DNA of 64,000 nucleotides from Siphonodentalium dalli (GCA_032622095.1 CP136061.1:121036754-121100753), one strand, 5' to 3'. Shown: positions 12,655 through 23,747, counted from the first letter of the stretch. Notes: a model not told the origin generated them from the letters alone. Numbers and translations are program-made.

Positions 12655-13810
12655 GCTTCAATTCAACTAGAGTTGACATATTTTGAAAATAAATACGTAT
12701 CTAGACTGATCTGGAGATGATATCTGCCAGGCTGCGATTGGAAATATTATTTTATAAATTGCTGATATCTGCAAACATAGGTCATTGTGCAGCATACACA
12801 CAATTGCACCAACTCTAACTATTTTCTGATTAGTCGGTCAACCAGCCCATTATCTAGAATTAGTCCATAACACTTTTGTTAGCCTACTGGAGCAACTTCT
12901 TTTATCCTAAATGACAAGCAGTCACTATGACAGACTTGGATACTTTAGGTGTTGTGATTCTGTGAGATCAACATATCATCTGAGTTGATAGACATGCAAA
13001 TAATTCATTGATTATCTTGATTTTTCTCGGTGCAGATACACCAACAGGACATATCAACAGGACACTATTTATCACTCGATGTGAAGTATAAAACAGAACC
13101 TTGATACCGGGGTTCTGGCTTATCGTTATTCCAATAAACACCGTGAATATATATAATAATATTGAATCCATCTCCACCCTCTGCAGCCCATATTTATTGG
13201 AGAAATGTTTGAACTGAAAACAATTTCATCTACACAATACAATCATGTTAAGGAAACGTTTTTATTTTCCTTCTATATCATTCTATTGAATGTTCAGCAT
13301 AAAATGAACGCCTCCCAAATTTAGTGTCATTGTCACTGTAATATAATATCCTATTTGGTTCTGTTTCTCGTTTTACTTTTCGGATGCCGCCTTTCTTGTA
13401 TGGAGCATTCAGATGCCATGGCCTGTTTGAAGCTGGATACGGATTTCATGGGAAGTGGATCACTATGCTCATATGATCATACCTGATGCTGTTTCTCTAT
13501 TCCCGAGGCGACAATTTAGGTATAGGCTACCAACATAGCAACATGCGGTTTTGCGAAAATATGTCCTTTGCGTGAAACAGTTAAAAGGACATGGCTCATT
13601 CCAAGATATGTTTAAAAATACAATAAATATTGATATACCGGCTTCACATGCATGCATGCTCTGCGAATGTCACAGATAATTTCCATCTGCTTTCAGTAAG
13701 TCGTTAATAAGTCGTTAGGGCATTTATTGTTTTATTGATCAGAACAACGAAGAGCCGTCTCTGCTTCTGCGTGTTTATTTGCTAATTGGTGTTCAAAAGG
13801 GACAATTTAC
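12655..13810. other. Non-coding stretch, one dispersed repeat fragment
   Basis: Mostly unremarkable. Around 13,620-13,690 the string AATATTGATATACCGGCTTCA followed by AATGTCACAG recurs in diverged form at about 33,345 and 35,458, marking a dispersed repeat family. No coding signal. Confidence 0.4.
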
Positions 13811-14030
13811 TTACCTTCATGAATTATATTCAAACCTAAAGCATCCAAATATGCCGCTTGCTCCCTCCAACAGGTTGTATCGAGCATCAGCCCATCATAA
13901 TTATTCGAAATTCAAAATTTTAAGTTACTATAAAACATTGTTTGTTTGATTGTTAATGCAAAACAAGAACCGTCGGTGGATTTTGTTTGTCTATTTGTTA
14001 GTTGTGGCTTAACGTGGTCTATATACTTAC

Positions 14031-14069
14031 TCGTGTGGTCCCCCATGGGTATGGAGTTGTTCCCCAGTT
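14031..14069 (-). CDS. Micro-exon A1 (39 nt), NWGTTPYPWGTTR
   Basis: The exon is bounded on the minus strand by acceptor TTTCCATCCACAG and donor GTAAGTATAT. It is open in phase 0 with 13 codons: NWGTTPYPWGTTR. Compared with the other family A copies, AAC/AAT is a synonymous change. It is the last confidently recognised exon in the direction of transcription; a downstream terminal exon was not found. It lies 600 bp below micro-exon B1 in a duplicated block. The function of the product is unknown; the Trp/Tyr/Pro/Gly/Thr composition suggests an extracellular, low-complexity protein, which is inference only. Confidence 0.6.
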
Positions 14070-14669
14070 CTGTGGATGGAAACACAAGTACTTAAGTCAA
14101 CTTGTAATAATAATCTGATTTCTAAGAGTAGAATCTTTCTTTGTGATATCGGTTATCTATACAACTTCATTTCAAGGTATGATTATTGAGTATATTGTAA
14201 TATTAACCAACGGATAGAGCAACTCGCTGGTGATGCTACCATTCGAGTTGCCTCCTACCTAACCGAATCAATTATGTGGGAATTACATTATGTTCAGACT
14301 ATATAGATTACACGACGTGTGCAATTTGTTCAATGACACAACTACGTGGTTATAATAGCAACTACCGTAGTTTCAGACGGATCTCCGAAATAAACACTCT
14401 CTGAAAATGAAAATGTGAACGCCGTGGGCCCAATGGCAGACAATAAATCAGGAATAATACACTTACTAAAGGACATAATTATGCACATAGTATCGCCGTC
14501 AATTTGACATCCAGGTATTGGAGATTCGGTTGAGGACGTCGACATATAATGCATGGCAAGCGGTGGACGAGTGTAATTACATAGGGGATCCTTTACCAAG
14601 TCATGCGTGCTGTTTTTCCTCTATGGATGTGAGAATCAACAAGTAGTTTGTCGCTAAGTTGAAACTTAC

Positions 14670-14714
14670 CCAAGAATTGCTCGGCGTTCCGTGGTTGTGG
14701 CCAGCATGTGGACC
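14670..14714 (-). CDS. Micro-exon B1 (45 nt), GPHAGHNHGTPSNSW
   Basis: Acceptor TTGTGTATTCACAG and donor GTAAGTTTC on the minus strand bound 15 phase-0 codons: GPHAGHNHGTPSNSW. This is the most diverged family B copy. It shares PHAGHNHG with the others, replaces SSSFP by TPSNSW, and is one codon longer (45 against 42 nt), an in-frame length change that favours coding. Its surrounding intron is also more diverged than in the other copies. It sits between A2 (upstream) and A1 (downstream). Confidence 0.6.
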
Positions 14715-14990
14715 CTGTGAATACACAAGTTGCATTAATTTTATGAAGACATAAGGAGGAATTATATCCAAAGTCATCCATGCCATTATGTCTTATGATC
14801 ATTGCTGTGTTCACAGGGGTTTCAATCGAGTATCAATACAACAGTATGGCAGCTATATATTCTATGTTCGAAAAGTGTAGTTATTAGAACATTTTATTGT
14901 TCATTCATAAGGAAAACGAAAAGCCGTTTCTTCTTTCGTTTGTTTATGTGTTTGTTATGTGTTAAAATGGCCTATATAGTATATACATAC

Positions 14991-15029
14991 CTGTGTAGAC
15001 CACCATGGGTAAGCTGTTGTTCCCCAATT
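14991..15029 (-). CDS. Micro-exon A2 (39 nt), NWGTTAYPWWSTQ
   Basis: The acceptor is CCATCCACAG and the donor GTATGTATA (GTATG instead of GTAAG). The phase-0 translation is NWGTTAYPWWSTQ. Against the other A copies it differs at P/A, G/W, T/S and R/Q while keeping NWGTT, YPW and length, so the frame is preserved in a diverged copy. The next exon upstream is A3, 4 kb away; the B exon expected between them is missing (see 18,771). Confidence 0.6.
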
Positions 15030-15445
15030 CTGTGGATGGAAACACGAATATTAGAGTCAACAAGTAAACATAATTTGAGTAATAACATACAATATACTAT
15101 ATATACAACTTTCGTTCAAATTCGAAAGGATATGTAAGGAGAAAAATGTATGCCCTACTATTAAATGTTAACCAAGAGATGCAGAAACAATGTGATGACG
15201 CTACCAATCGAGTTGGCAACTAAATGGGAGGCATTATATATTCACGCCATATATAGCAAACGAAATTCAGTTGATAAAGCATATGCGGTTATGTTAGCAA
15301 ATAATATCTCTATGACAATGAAGATGTCAATTCGTTCGGCCCACTGACAGAACAAAACTCAGAAAACTCCTTATATTCACAGGACAGATATATAGCATCG
15401 CCAACATCCAGTAACATCCAGATATTCAGCCTGTTCCCTCACAAA

Positions 15446-15602
15446 CCCGCACATTATCTGCTTATAATATAACTTATTTTAGGTAGATAATGTGCTTAGT
15501 ATCGCCCCAATTCTGAGTCGATAGTGTGCTGAAAATAAGAGCATTTTAGTCGCATTATCGACTCATAATGAGGCGATTTCAGGCCGATTATGCGCTGACA
15601 AC
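15446..15602 (-). repeat. Palindromic element, copy 1
   Basis: This ~155-bp block (CGCACATTATCTGCTTA at one end, GATTATGCGC at the other) is the reverse complement of 37536-37694. Internally it carries inverted sub-repeats built on TCGCCTCATTATGAGTCGAT. It lies between micro-exons A2 and A3, outside any exon. Confidence 0.7.
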
Positions 15603-15619
15603 GCCACAAAGAAGTCAAC

Positions 15620-15770
15620 TCACGGACTTTTCAGGCAATAGCATCACCATAACCAACACACAAGGAATCAACGTGGATTTGCACAATGACTTTCGACTTT
15701 CAAACTTTTTGAAGTGTAATATCAATTTTACAAGGGGCATTACAATAACCCAATACTGTGGTGTAACACG
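15620..15770 (+). repeat. Intron repeat of the micro-exon unit
   Basis: AGGCAATAGCATCACCATAAC followed by GTGGATTTGCACAATGACTTTCG and ATTTTACAAGGGGCAT recurs at about 19,880, 21,357, 25,590 and in part at 22,730. The ORFs crossing it are copies of the repeat. It is part of the large duplicated intron segment that carries the A and B exons. Confidence 0.7.
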
Positions 15771-16539
15771 TTTATAGTCAAATAACCCAGAGTGACTTAA
15801 TTCACAATGGAGTAGACTGCTGCAGATGCGATATGTATTGTTTATCCAGAGCTTAAGTGTGTAAACATTACAGTTTGCTCGCCCTACCATGACCATATAT
15901 ACATGTACACATGATACAATCATACCTGAGCTTATCGTCTGATGAGTAAATCCGATGATAAGCTGACAATATTTACGCATGGTCAAATTAGATTCATGCA
16001 TAAAGGTAAGGTAATTTTTTTTATGGTCATGTTTTTTGTTAAGACGATGTTCTAACATAGATCGATAAATAAGTTAAAGATCGTTATATTCCACAGACAA
16101 ATCTATTGGTGATCGAATTTGATAACTATTTAATTGGAACAACTAAGAGTATTATTTACGTGAGATCAATGAGTCCAATTATTATAAATAATACATTGCA
16201 GGCATCTGTGGACCCCCGATTGCCACATTTAGTGATCACGTGATAAACTGATAAAATGTCCATGTGACGTACTATATGTATGCATAACTCAATAAGCCGT
16301 TTATATGTGCAGGTGAAGTATTAACGCGATAAGCTGCTGACGTGTATGGGTGATCATACATGCAACCCGTGAAACTAATTTGATGTTATGGCCGTGTTTT
16401 GAGAAGTTTGGGAGATTACTTATATTCGGTATGAAATTCTTTTTCATGACAATATTCTGACAAAATTCTTTTCGATCTATAAAATGCTGCTTTTTATAAT
16501 CCATTGACTCGTCTGATTATTATCCTCTGCTATATGCTC

Positions 16540-16700
16540 AGTTGCTCTTTTTTTCCTTGCTCACTTATTCTTTTTTCCTCACCTCTTGCTCAGTTGCTCT
16601 TTTTCCCTTGCTCACTTACTCTTTTGCTGTTTTTCCCTTGCTCACTTGCTCTTTTTCCCTTGCTCACTTGCTCATTTGCTTTTTTCCCTCTCCCCTCTTG
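16540..16700 (+). repeat. Pyrimidine-rich minisatellite (CTTGCTCA CTTGCTCTTTTTCC)n
   Basis: Irregular tandem repeats of CCCTTGCTCACTTGCTCTTT, almost pure pyrimidine apart from the G and A of TTGCTCA. The 80-codon ORF through it is a low-complexity translation, not a gene. Confidence 0.85.
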
Positions 16701-16749
16701 CTCTGATGTTAATTATGTATATACGTGTACAATGTCTAACATGTGACCT

Positions 16750-17860
16750 CTGGTGAAATAGCGATACACGATGCTCAATAACTTCATTGTGATAGAGAAG
16801 TAAAGAATAAACGCTCTTTATTATTTATGTGAGAGCAATGCCATTCAAATTATTTCAAGTAAAACATTGTGGACATATCCCAATTATATGATGGAATAGA
16901 CGGGACGGCGTCTGATGGACTGGTCCGAGTCGCTGCCATCTTGGCCATTTTTCACCATCAGTATGAATGCATACATTCCAGTGTTTATCATCAGCATGGT
17001 ATGAATCATTCTCGGCGTGTTGGTCATTTTGTCGTTGATTACAAACAATCAATTGGTACAGCGATAAGCATAGAAAATTTCTTGCATCATCATGTTTTCA
17101 GTTCAAAATAACAATAACATCAAAGTAACTCTAAGTATTGCATGTATGAAAAACTCTTATAATTTGTTTGAATCTTGCATTAAATTCATAAACACGGTGT
17201 CTGTAGTTTTTATGGTGGTAAATGTAATCCATCTCCATTCAATGATTGCGTGTACATATTACTTGAGCGTATGTATGCATAGTTTGATAGCTATAATTAT
17301 CGCGTTAATGCTAAAACGTCACATAATCTCATGACCCGTACGTGTTAACAACATATCACGTTATACAAATAATGATGTTATAAGTGGACACACACGCAAC
17401 CCTTGATGCTATATGAATAAACCACTCTGGTTATGAGCACAACACTAGGGAATTATAATAGGCTTAGTAATTTTCGCTGTGAAATTCGTTCATTATTATA
17501 ACACCGCTCTACGACGTTGTCATCCCGAGGTTGGCATTAGGAAAAATGGCTCGCTGACACATCATCCAAGTACAAAAAAAAAAACCTAAAACAGGGTGGA
17601 GCGTGGTCCTCGCCCCCTTTTTAGCAACGCTTTTTAAAAAATAACCGACTAACGATTCTCGTTCTAAGAATAATAACTCTATAAACGTACGCTCTTCCAA
17701 TAATTCGCGATAATGCATGCGTGTCATTTATGTTGAAAGATGAATAAAGAGCGTTGCTTTACTATGAGGTAATACTCATTATCTGGATGTCTTGTGCTCC
17801 GACACGTACATTTGTACAATATATACGCGCATGCATAGGTGTGGGTAAGTGATGTGAGAT
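16750..17860. other. Non-coding stretch with dispersed AAACGCTCTTTATT motifs
   Basis: No gene seen. The motif AAACGCTCTTTATT at about 16,810 and its reverse complement near 17,744 match the foldback element family described at 33,708-34,732 and the satellite, so degraded family members are probably present. Confidence 0.4.
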
Positions 17861-17871
17861 GGGAAGGTGGT

Positions 17872-17898
17872 TGGGGGTAGGGGTTGTTGGGGGAGGGG
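17872..17898 (+). other. G-quadruplex-forming motif
   Basis: GGGGGTAGGGGTTGTTGGGG followed by GAGGGG gives four runs of four or more G within 27 bases on the plus strand, a canonical intramolecular quadruplex pattern. No promoter or gene end is recognised nearby. Confidence 0.75.
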
Positions 17899-18184
17899 AG
17901 TATTATGACGTAGGTCTGTGACAAACATTGAGTGGAAAATCTCTTGTCAATAAATTGTAAAAGATTGTTTACCACAATAGAACCCAGAGAGATATTATTA
18001 TTGAAAAGATAATCGATTATACATGTATGTATTGGTGATGACATAATTCAAGTTCACATATGGTAGGATATACAATATTTAAAGTGTTCATTTTTTAATC
18101 CCAGTTGACAGAATCAGACATTTCTTCGGATGAATACGCACTATCCAGTAGGTAGGAATATTCATCTGTTGCTCAAAATACAGT

Positions 18185-18565
18185 AAGATGTATGTGTGTC
18201 TGAATCTTTACGCAAATAATTTGGTTAAGCCGTCTTAAGCTGAGATTATTCGGTTGATGTGTCAGACATTTAATAGTCGATCGTGATTATTTTCAATGAG
18301 ATGTATGCCTGTCTGAACCTTTAAGCAAATAATTTGGTTAAGCCGTCTTAAGCTGAGATTATTTAGTTGATGTGTCAGACATTTAATAGTCGGCCGAGAT
18401 ATAAAAAAAGCAACTTCACACGATGACCAACTTGTTAGTCAACAATATACACATGACGCTCAAATATGACGACCTGCTCTATGAATAATTTGGTTAACCC
18501 GTCTTAAGCTGAGATTATTTAGTTGATGTGTCAGACACGCAATAGTCGGCCGAAATTTCAAAAAA
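18185..18565 (+). repeat. Three spaced copies of a ~95-bp repeat
   Basis: AATAATTTGGTTAAGCCGTC followed by TTAAGCTGAGATTATT and TGATGTGTCAGACA occurs at about 18,209, 18,329 and 18,485. The core is partly palindromic (AATAATTTGG...GAGATTATT). Copies two and three are followed by a shared segment (CTTCACACGATGA, AACTTGTTAGTCAA). Confidence 0.8.
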
Positions 18566-18770
18566 AAAACTTCACACGATGAACCAACTTGTTAGTCAAA
18601 AATATACCCACATGACGCTCTGACAACCTGCTCTATCGAAAATATACTTACGCCCATTTTTATCAACGATTCTCAAATATATAGTAATATAGTACTAACA
18701 TACTCAAAATACACTTATGCCCAATTTTACGATTGGACCTAACGAGACCCACGTACTACTAGTATAGTTT

Positions 18771-18800
18771 ATTGACAATTCAGATATGGCATTAATTAAT
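18771..18800 (-). pseudogene. Deleted micro-exon B (remnant of flanking intron only)
   Basis: Intron sequence that flanks every B exon (ATGGCATTAATTAATTGCATGAAGAC) begins here, but the B exon and its acceptor are replaced by TTTATTGACAATTCAG. This is the one place where the A-B alternation is broken (A3 followed by A2). Confidence 0.55.
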
Positions 18801-19089
18801 TGCATGAAGACATGGGATGAATATTCAAACGCAAGCCAAGTTATTAATTAATGGAATAAAATTCGTGAATTATATTGAAACACAGAGTATCCGAATATGC
18901 CGTGCCCTCGTGCACTCACTCTCTTGCCAGGTTGGGTATCGAGTTTCAATCCATCATAATTATTCGAAATTCGAAACATTACGTTACTAGAATACTGTTC
19001 GTTTGATTGTTGAGTTATAAACGAAGAATCGTCGCTGGATGTTGTTTGTCTATGTTTTATTTAGGACTTAGCATGGTCTATATACTTAC

Positions 19090-19128
19090 TCGTGTGGTCC
19101 CCCATGGGTATGGAGTTGTTCCCCAATT
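19090..19128 (-). CDS. Micro-exon A3 (39 nt), NWGTTPYPWGTTR
   Basis: Minus-strand acceptor CCATCCACAG and donor GTAAGTATAT bound the phase-0 peptide NWGTTPYPWGTTR. Exon identical to A4. It lies in a well-conserved copy of the intron unit. Confidence 0.62.
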
Positions 19129-19520
19129 CTGTGGATGGAAACACGAATATTTAAGACAACTTGGTAAATATAATCTGATTTCTAAGAGTAGAATACTTCT
19201 TCAAGACATTGGTTATCAAAACAACTTCGTTTCAAAGTTGAAACGACGGGTGTATACAGTAATGACAATGGAGATGTCAATTCAATAGACCTACTAACAT
19301 ACAAAAAATCCGGATGGCTCCACATATTCGCAGGACACATGTACATAGCATCGCCAAATTGTATATAGCACACCCAACATTTAGTAACATACAGATTGTG
19401 AATACTCGTTTGAGTACGTCGATATATATAAAATATATGGCAAAGCACACGTTCTTTGAAATATGTTAATAACTACTCGCAGCACAATGCGTATACTTCA
19501 AGTTACACGACGTGTTAATG

Positions 19521-19603
19521 GGGATACGGTGTGACATGCCTCGGTTTAGACCCGTATCACTTCGGGGATACGGCCCTCAACCGAGCATACCGAACCGTAT
19601 CCC
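19521..19603. mobile_element. GATACGG hairpin element, copy 1
   Basis: GGGATACGGTGTGACATGCC pairs with CATACCGAACCGTATCCC, with an inner arm pair around CCCGTATC / GGATACGG. The same ~85-bp foldback recurs at 23,658, 24,378 and 25,211, always in the same intron of the A/B unit, so it was copied with the unit. Confidence 0.75.
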
Positions 19604-19879
19604 ACTTCAACAAGCCGTGCAAGATATTCATCCCCGGTCTCTATTAACAAGATGTTCCCACATATACACAGCGCGGAATTCCTTTGGCGAGTGATATGAA
19701 ACCAAACGAGCCAGGAATAGTAACTGTATTTTGTTAGACTGATTGTACGCTGAAGGGAATATAGCTGTTTTTCATAGTTGTTTCGTTAAACACATGCTGG
19801 TCTCGTTTACTTTTGGAAACTTATCTGATAGTGGATAAAACATAGAACACTTAAAAATATTAATACAACCCAAATAAAT

Positions 19880-20140
19880 CAGGCAATAGCATCACCATAA
19901 CCAACACACAAGGAATCAACGTGGATTTGCACAATGACTTTCGACTTTCAAACTTTTTGAAGTGTAATATAAATTGTACAAGGGGCATACGAGATTGTTA
20001 TTACCCTTGTAAAACATGTCTTCTCTATATAGCGACGACATTTTTGAAGCGCAATATAAACTTTACAAAGTGTTTACTAGAACAAGAACACCGGGATGCG
20101 GCGTGGTATGGTCATAGAGGAACACTGATGCCAAAGTAGG
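19880..20140 (+). repeat. Intron repeat of the micro-exon unit, second copy
   Basis: Near-identical to 25,590-25,850, including the block AACACCGGGATGCGGCGTGG. Contains no splice-bounded exon that I could support. Confidence 0.7.
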
Positions 20141-20254
20141 GTTAAAATTCTACAGAGGGGATAAATGCATATATTGGATTATTTACAAAGTCATGCGTGT
20201 TGTCGTTCCGATACGAACGCGAGAATAGCAAGTAGTTTGTCGCTGGAAACTTAC

Positions 20255-20296
20255 TGGAAAGCTCGACGATCCGTGGTTGTGGCCAGCATGTGGATC
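20255..20296 (-). CDS. Micro-exon B2 (42 nt), DPHAGHNHGSSSFP
   Basis: Acceptor ATCTGTGTTCGCAG and donor GTAAGTTTCC on the minus strand bound 14 phase-0 codons, DPHAGHNHGSSSFP. Differences from B3 and B5 (CAC/CAT, TCG/TCA) are third-position and synonymous in this frame. The His-Gly-rich HAGHNHG core could bind metal; that is inference from composition only. Confidence 0.62.
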
Positions 20297-20475
20297 CTGC
20301 GAACACAGATGTGGCATTAATTACATCGCATGAAGACATATGGGGTGCATATTCAAACACAAACGAAGTTATTACATAATTGAATACAATTCGTGAATTA
20401 TATTGAAACTCCGAGTATCCGACTTTGCCGTTTCCTCGTCAAGCTTTGAAATAGGGTGTCTGTCATTTGCAGAAT

Positions 20476-20554
20476 GAGGTTCCCAGAGGGTGAATTTAGT
20501 GATGCTACCCCGCATAGCGGGCTAGCATCACCATATTCACCCTCTGGGAACCTC
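20476..20554. mobile_element. Foldback element with ~32-bp arms (GAGGTTCCCAGAGGG family)
   Basis: GAGGTTCCCAGAGGGTGAAT at 20,476 pairs with ATTCACCCTCTGGGAACCTC ending at 20,554 around a short GC-rich loop. A second full copy lies at 37,984-38,069 and a half copy at 38,256-38,305. Confidence 0.8.
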
Positions 20555-20765
20555 AATCGGCTGAGGTGTAAGCAAGGCTTATTCCTCGTGCACTCACTCT
20601 CTCACCAGGTTAGGTATCGGTTATCAGCCCATCATAATAATTCGTAATTCGAAACATTAAGTTATTAGAACATTGTTCGTTTGATCGTTATGGTAAAGTA
20701 AGAACCGCCGGTGGATTTTGTTTTTCAATCTGTTAGTTAGGGCTTAGCATGGTCTATATACTTAC

Positions 20766-20804
20766 TCGTGTGGTCCCCCATGGGTATGGAGTTGTTCCCC
20801 AATT
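20766..20804 (-). CDS. Micro-exon A4 (39 nt), NWGTTPYPWGTTR
   Basis: Minus-strand acceptor CCATCCACAG, donor GTAAGTATAT, phase-0 peptide NWGTTPYPWGTTR. It sits 470 bp upstream of B2 in transcription, the usual A-to-B arrangement. Confidence 0.62.
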
Positions 20805-21515
20805 CTGTGGATGGAAACACGAATATTTACGACAACTGGGTAAACATAATCTGATTTCTGAGAAAAGAATATTTTTTCGAGATATATATATATATATATA
20901 TCTTTATTATCCTCCATATATGGAGATTCATATATAAATGTTTATATTATGAGAACAAACACAATTTGGTACATAATACAGTGTATAAGAAATTTAAGAT
21001 TACAAACATATCAACAACACATGTCTCAATATGTATGATGAACTAACAACACATGCACATATACACACTCATGCACTATATAAAGTAGACATTCCATTCT
21101 ACAGCCATATCGTACTTACAGACAGAGGAATAGCATAGCGCGGAATTTCCTTTGGCGGGTGCATGATATGAAACCAAAAACGAGGCAATAAGAGTAACTG
21201 TATTTTGTTAGACAGATTGTACGATGAAGGGAATATAACTGCTTTTCATATTTGTTTCGTTAAATACATGCTGGTCTCGTTTACTTTTGGAAACTATCTG
21301 ATAGTGGATATAAAATAGAGCAATACACAAACAAATATTAATACAACCCAAATAAATCAGGCAATAATATCAACACACAAGAAATCAACGTGGATTTGCA
21401 CAATGACTTTCGACTTTCAAACTTTTTGAACGGTTATATCAATTTTGCAAGAGGCATACGAGATTATTATTTCCCTTGTAAAACATGTCTTCTCTATATA
21501 GCGACGACATTTTTT

Positions 21516-22694
21516 AAGGACGACCAGCTGTGCGCAGCCCAGTCGCGCATATGTTGCTCAGCAACATATGCGCAGGTCGTCCTTATGCTAATTTCGCTTC
21601 CGAACATGGGCGCCGCCATCTTGAATTAGGGGCGCCGCCATCTTGGATTTGAGGGGCCGCCATCTTGAAACGTCATTGCAATTAAATTAAAACTACAAAA
21701 TGTTACTTTTCATATAGCCAACATAACAGTATTCATTGCGTTAAGGCATTACATGGTTTATTCTTTGAACAATAATCATGACTTAAATCATAAATATCGT
21801 CGACCGGACTCGGGTTGCTATGACATTCGGGAAATGTCGGAAATTTACGTAAAACTGCAAATTTTCCTTAGCCACCTCGCGAAAACAACATAATTAATAT
21901 CGTAAATATCTTGAACGTTTATTATATAACTAAATAAACTTTTCTTCAGTTTAGTAAATTAGTAGAAGCATGTTCACGTAAACTGTTAGGTTACGTCATA
22001 TGTTGTATCCAAAGCGACGTCATATTGGCACGCGCATTTTCCCGCGAAAGTTATTGACGTTTTGACAGGGACGCGACATAGCACACAAAGCAGGCATAAT
22101 GTTGGCATGGTTCGCATTAGGTTTGGTTGGGTTGGCGTTGTTTCATAGTGCATGGCTCCGAGTCCGCGCTGGTATAAATGTAGCTCCATGCAATTGTAAT
22201 CAAACTGATCTAATCCCAACCTATAAAATCACTATAGAATTTGTACAGGTACAAACAAACCATGTTCTTGGAAATTGAATGTTCTTCCTTACTTATATTG
22301 TAATGATTTGGGTTGTGATTTGAACAAACAAACAACCCAAATTATGAGGGGGTAAACCCAAGTTCTCACTCATAATAACCCCAATTTCCAACCAAGGCCA
22401 AGGGTTGTGGAGGCGAGTACAACTAATATTTCATCCAAATTGAGAATGGGCATAATGTGTCAGTCAAAAAAATGGCCCCGGGGAGCCACGATCGAAAGGC
22501 TGGAAGATACATGTATGAGTACAATATGATAATTATGAGGTACAGACCCAATCCCCCTACAACAAGCAACCAACTTCGTGTACGTAATTGGTTATAAGAA
22601 ATATTTATAGTTAATTAAATCTTGACGTTCATATAAGTCAACACATATTAGTCTGAGTATAGTGCATGTACGTCGTGACTGCACGGTCGTCCTT
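21516..22694. mobile_element. 1.18-kb insertion with AAGGACGACC terminal inverted repeats
   Basis: The repeated intron sequence (GCGACGACATTTTT) is interrupted at 21,516 by AAGGACGACCAGCTGTGC; GCACGGTCGTCCTT ends at 22,694, and sequence of the intron unit resumes shortly afterwards near 22,728. The left end also forms its own hairpin (21,516-21,586) with GCGCATATGTTGCT facing AACATATGCGC. The interior has no recognisable transposase. The interruption of a duplicated segment dates this after the unit duplication. Confidence 0.6.
21600..21668 (+). repeat. Short tandem repeat GCGCCGCCATCTTG
   Basis: Three imperfect copies of GGGGCGCCGCCATCTTGGAT in the left part of the 1.18-kb insertion, GC-rich against the AT-rich surroundings. 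Confidence 0.75.
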
Positions 22695-22732
22695 TTTTAC
22701 ATGGATTTCATTGCCATAATTTCTTGTTAAAC

Positions 22733-22935
22733 TATAATATGAATTTTACAAGGGGTATACGAGATTGTTATACCCATGTAAAACATGTCTTCTCTATATA
22801 GCGACGACATCTTTTGAACTATAATATCAATTTTACAAGGGAATACGAGATTGTTATTACCTTTGTGAAACATGTCTTCTCTATATAGAGACGACATGTT
22901 TTTAAGGGTAATATAAATTTTACAAGGGGGTATAC
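22733..22935 (+). repeat. Three tandem copies of an ~80-bp intron sub-repeat
   Basis: ATTTTACAAGGGG(T)ATACGAGA and AAACATGTCTTCTCTATATAG occur as tandem copies near 22,741, 22,829 and, for the first part only, 22,916. Other intron copies have a single version, so this is a local expansion. Confidence 0.75.
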
Positions 22936-23060
22936 TAGAACAAGCACCCCGATGCGGCGTGGTATGGTCATAGAGAAACAATGATGACAAAGAAGGTTTA
23001 CAATTGTACAGAGGGGATAAGAACGCGAGAATAGATTGTGGTTTGTCACTGGAAACTTAC

Positions 23061-23102
23061 TGGAAAGCTTGACGATCCATGGTTGTGGCCAGCATGTGGA
23101 TC
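23061..23102 (-). CDS. Micro-exon B3 (42 nt), DPHAGHNHGSSSFP
   Basis: Acceptor ATCTGTGTTCACAG and donor GTAAGTTTCC bound DPHAGHNHGSSSFP in phase 0. Nucleotide differences from B2 (CAC to CAT, TCG to TCA) are both synonymous in this frame. Confidence 0.62.
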
Positions 23103-23346
23103 CTGTGAACACAGATGTGCCATTAATTAATTGCATAAAGACATGGGATGAATATCCAAACGCAAGCGAAGTTTATAATAATGGAATAAAATTCGTGAAT
23201 TATATTGAAACTCAGAGTATCCGACTTATTCGAAACATTACGTTACCAGAACAGTGTTCATTTGATTGTTAAGGTAAACTGAGAATCGTCGGCGGATTTT
23301 GTTTGTCTATCTGTTAGTTAGGGCTTAGCATGGTCTATATACTTAC

Positions 23347-23385
23347 TCGTGTGGTCCCCCATGGGTAAGCAGTTATTCCCCATTT
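23347..23385 (-). pseudogene. Dead micro-exon A5: acceptor AG mutated
   Basis: The donor GTAAGTATAT is intact but the acceptor reads CCACAT instead of CCACAG. The former exon would read KWGITAYPWGTTR, with N to K and T to I changes not seen in any copy with intact splice sites, consistent with relaxed constraint after the splice site was lost. The neighbouring B exon at 23,740 is truncated. Confidence 0.6.
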
Positions 23386-23657
23386 ATGTGGATGGAAACA
23401 TGAATATTTAAGACAACTGGGTAAAAATAATCTGATTTCTAAGAGTAGAATATTTTTTAGAGATATTAATTATCTATATGTACAACTTCATTTCAAAGTT
23501 GAACGACAGTATACAGTATATTTTATTGACAACGGACATGTCAATTCAATCGACCTACTAGCATTCAAGAAAGCCGGAATGCTCCATATATTCACAGAAC
23601 ACATCATGCGTGTACATAGCATCGACATACTGTAAGTTACACGGCTTGTTGAGGGAG

Positions 23658-23740
23658 GGGGATACGGTGTAGTATGTCCCGGTTGAGACCCGTATCCCCT
23701 CGGGAATACGGGCCTCAACTGGGAAAAACCGCACCGTATT
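23658..23740. mobile_element. GATACGG hairpin element, copy 2, fused to a truncated B exon
   Basis: Same foldback as at 19,521, with arms GGGATACGGTGTAGTATGTC and GCACCGTAT. Its right end joins directly to the first bases of a B exon. Confidence 0.72.
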
Positions 23741-23747
23741 GTGGATC
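23740..23747 (-). pseudogene. Truncated micro-exon B (8 nt left)
   Basis: The acceptor TGTTCACAG and the first 8 bases of the B exon (GATCCACA) remain; the rest, including the donor, is replaced by the hairpin element. It cannot be spliced as an exon. An identical truncation is at 24,460. Confidence 0.65.

Noticed and set aside
13815-13835. 21-nt segment with acceptor CTTTAG and donor GTAAGTAAAT downstream of A1
   Set aside because: Phase 0 reads Val then stop, and the corresponding sequence in other units is intron. It could be a terminal exon but nothing supports that.
14471-14510. CTTAC donor-like site near 14,472
   Set aside because: No acceptor within a plausible exon length and the sequence is part of the intron repeat.
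16504-16746. 80-codon Leu/Phe/Ser-rich ORF resembling a membrane protein
   Set aside because: It is the translation of a pyrimidine-rich minisatellite.
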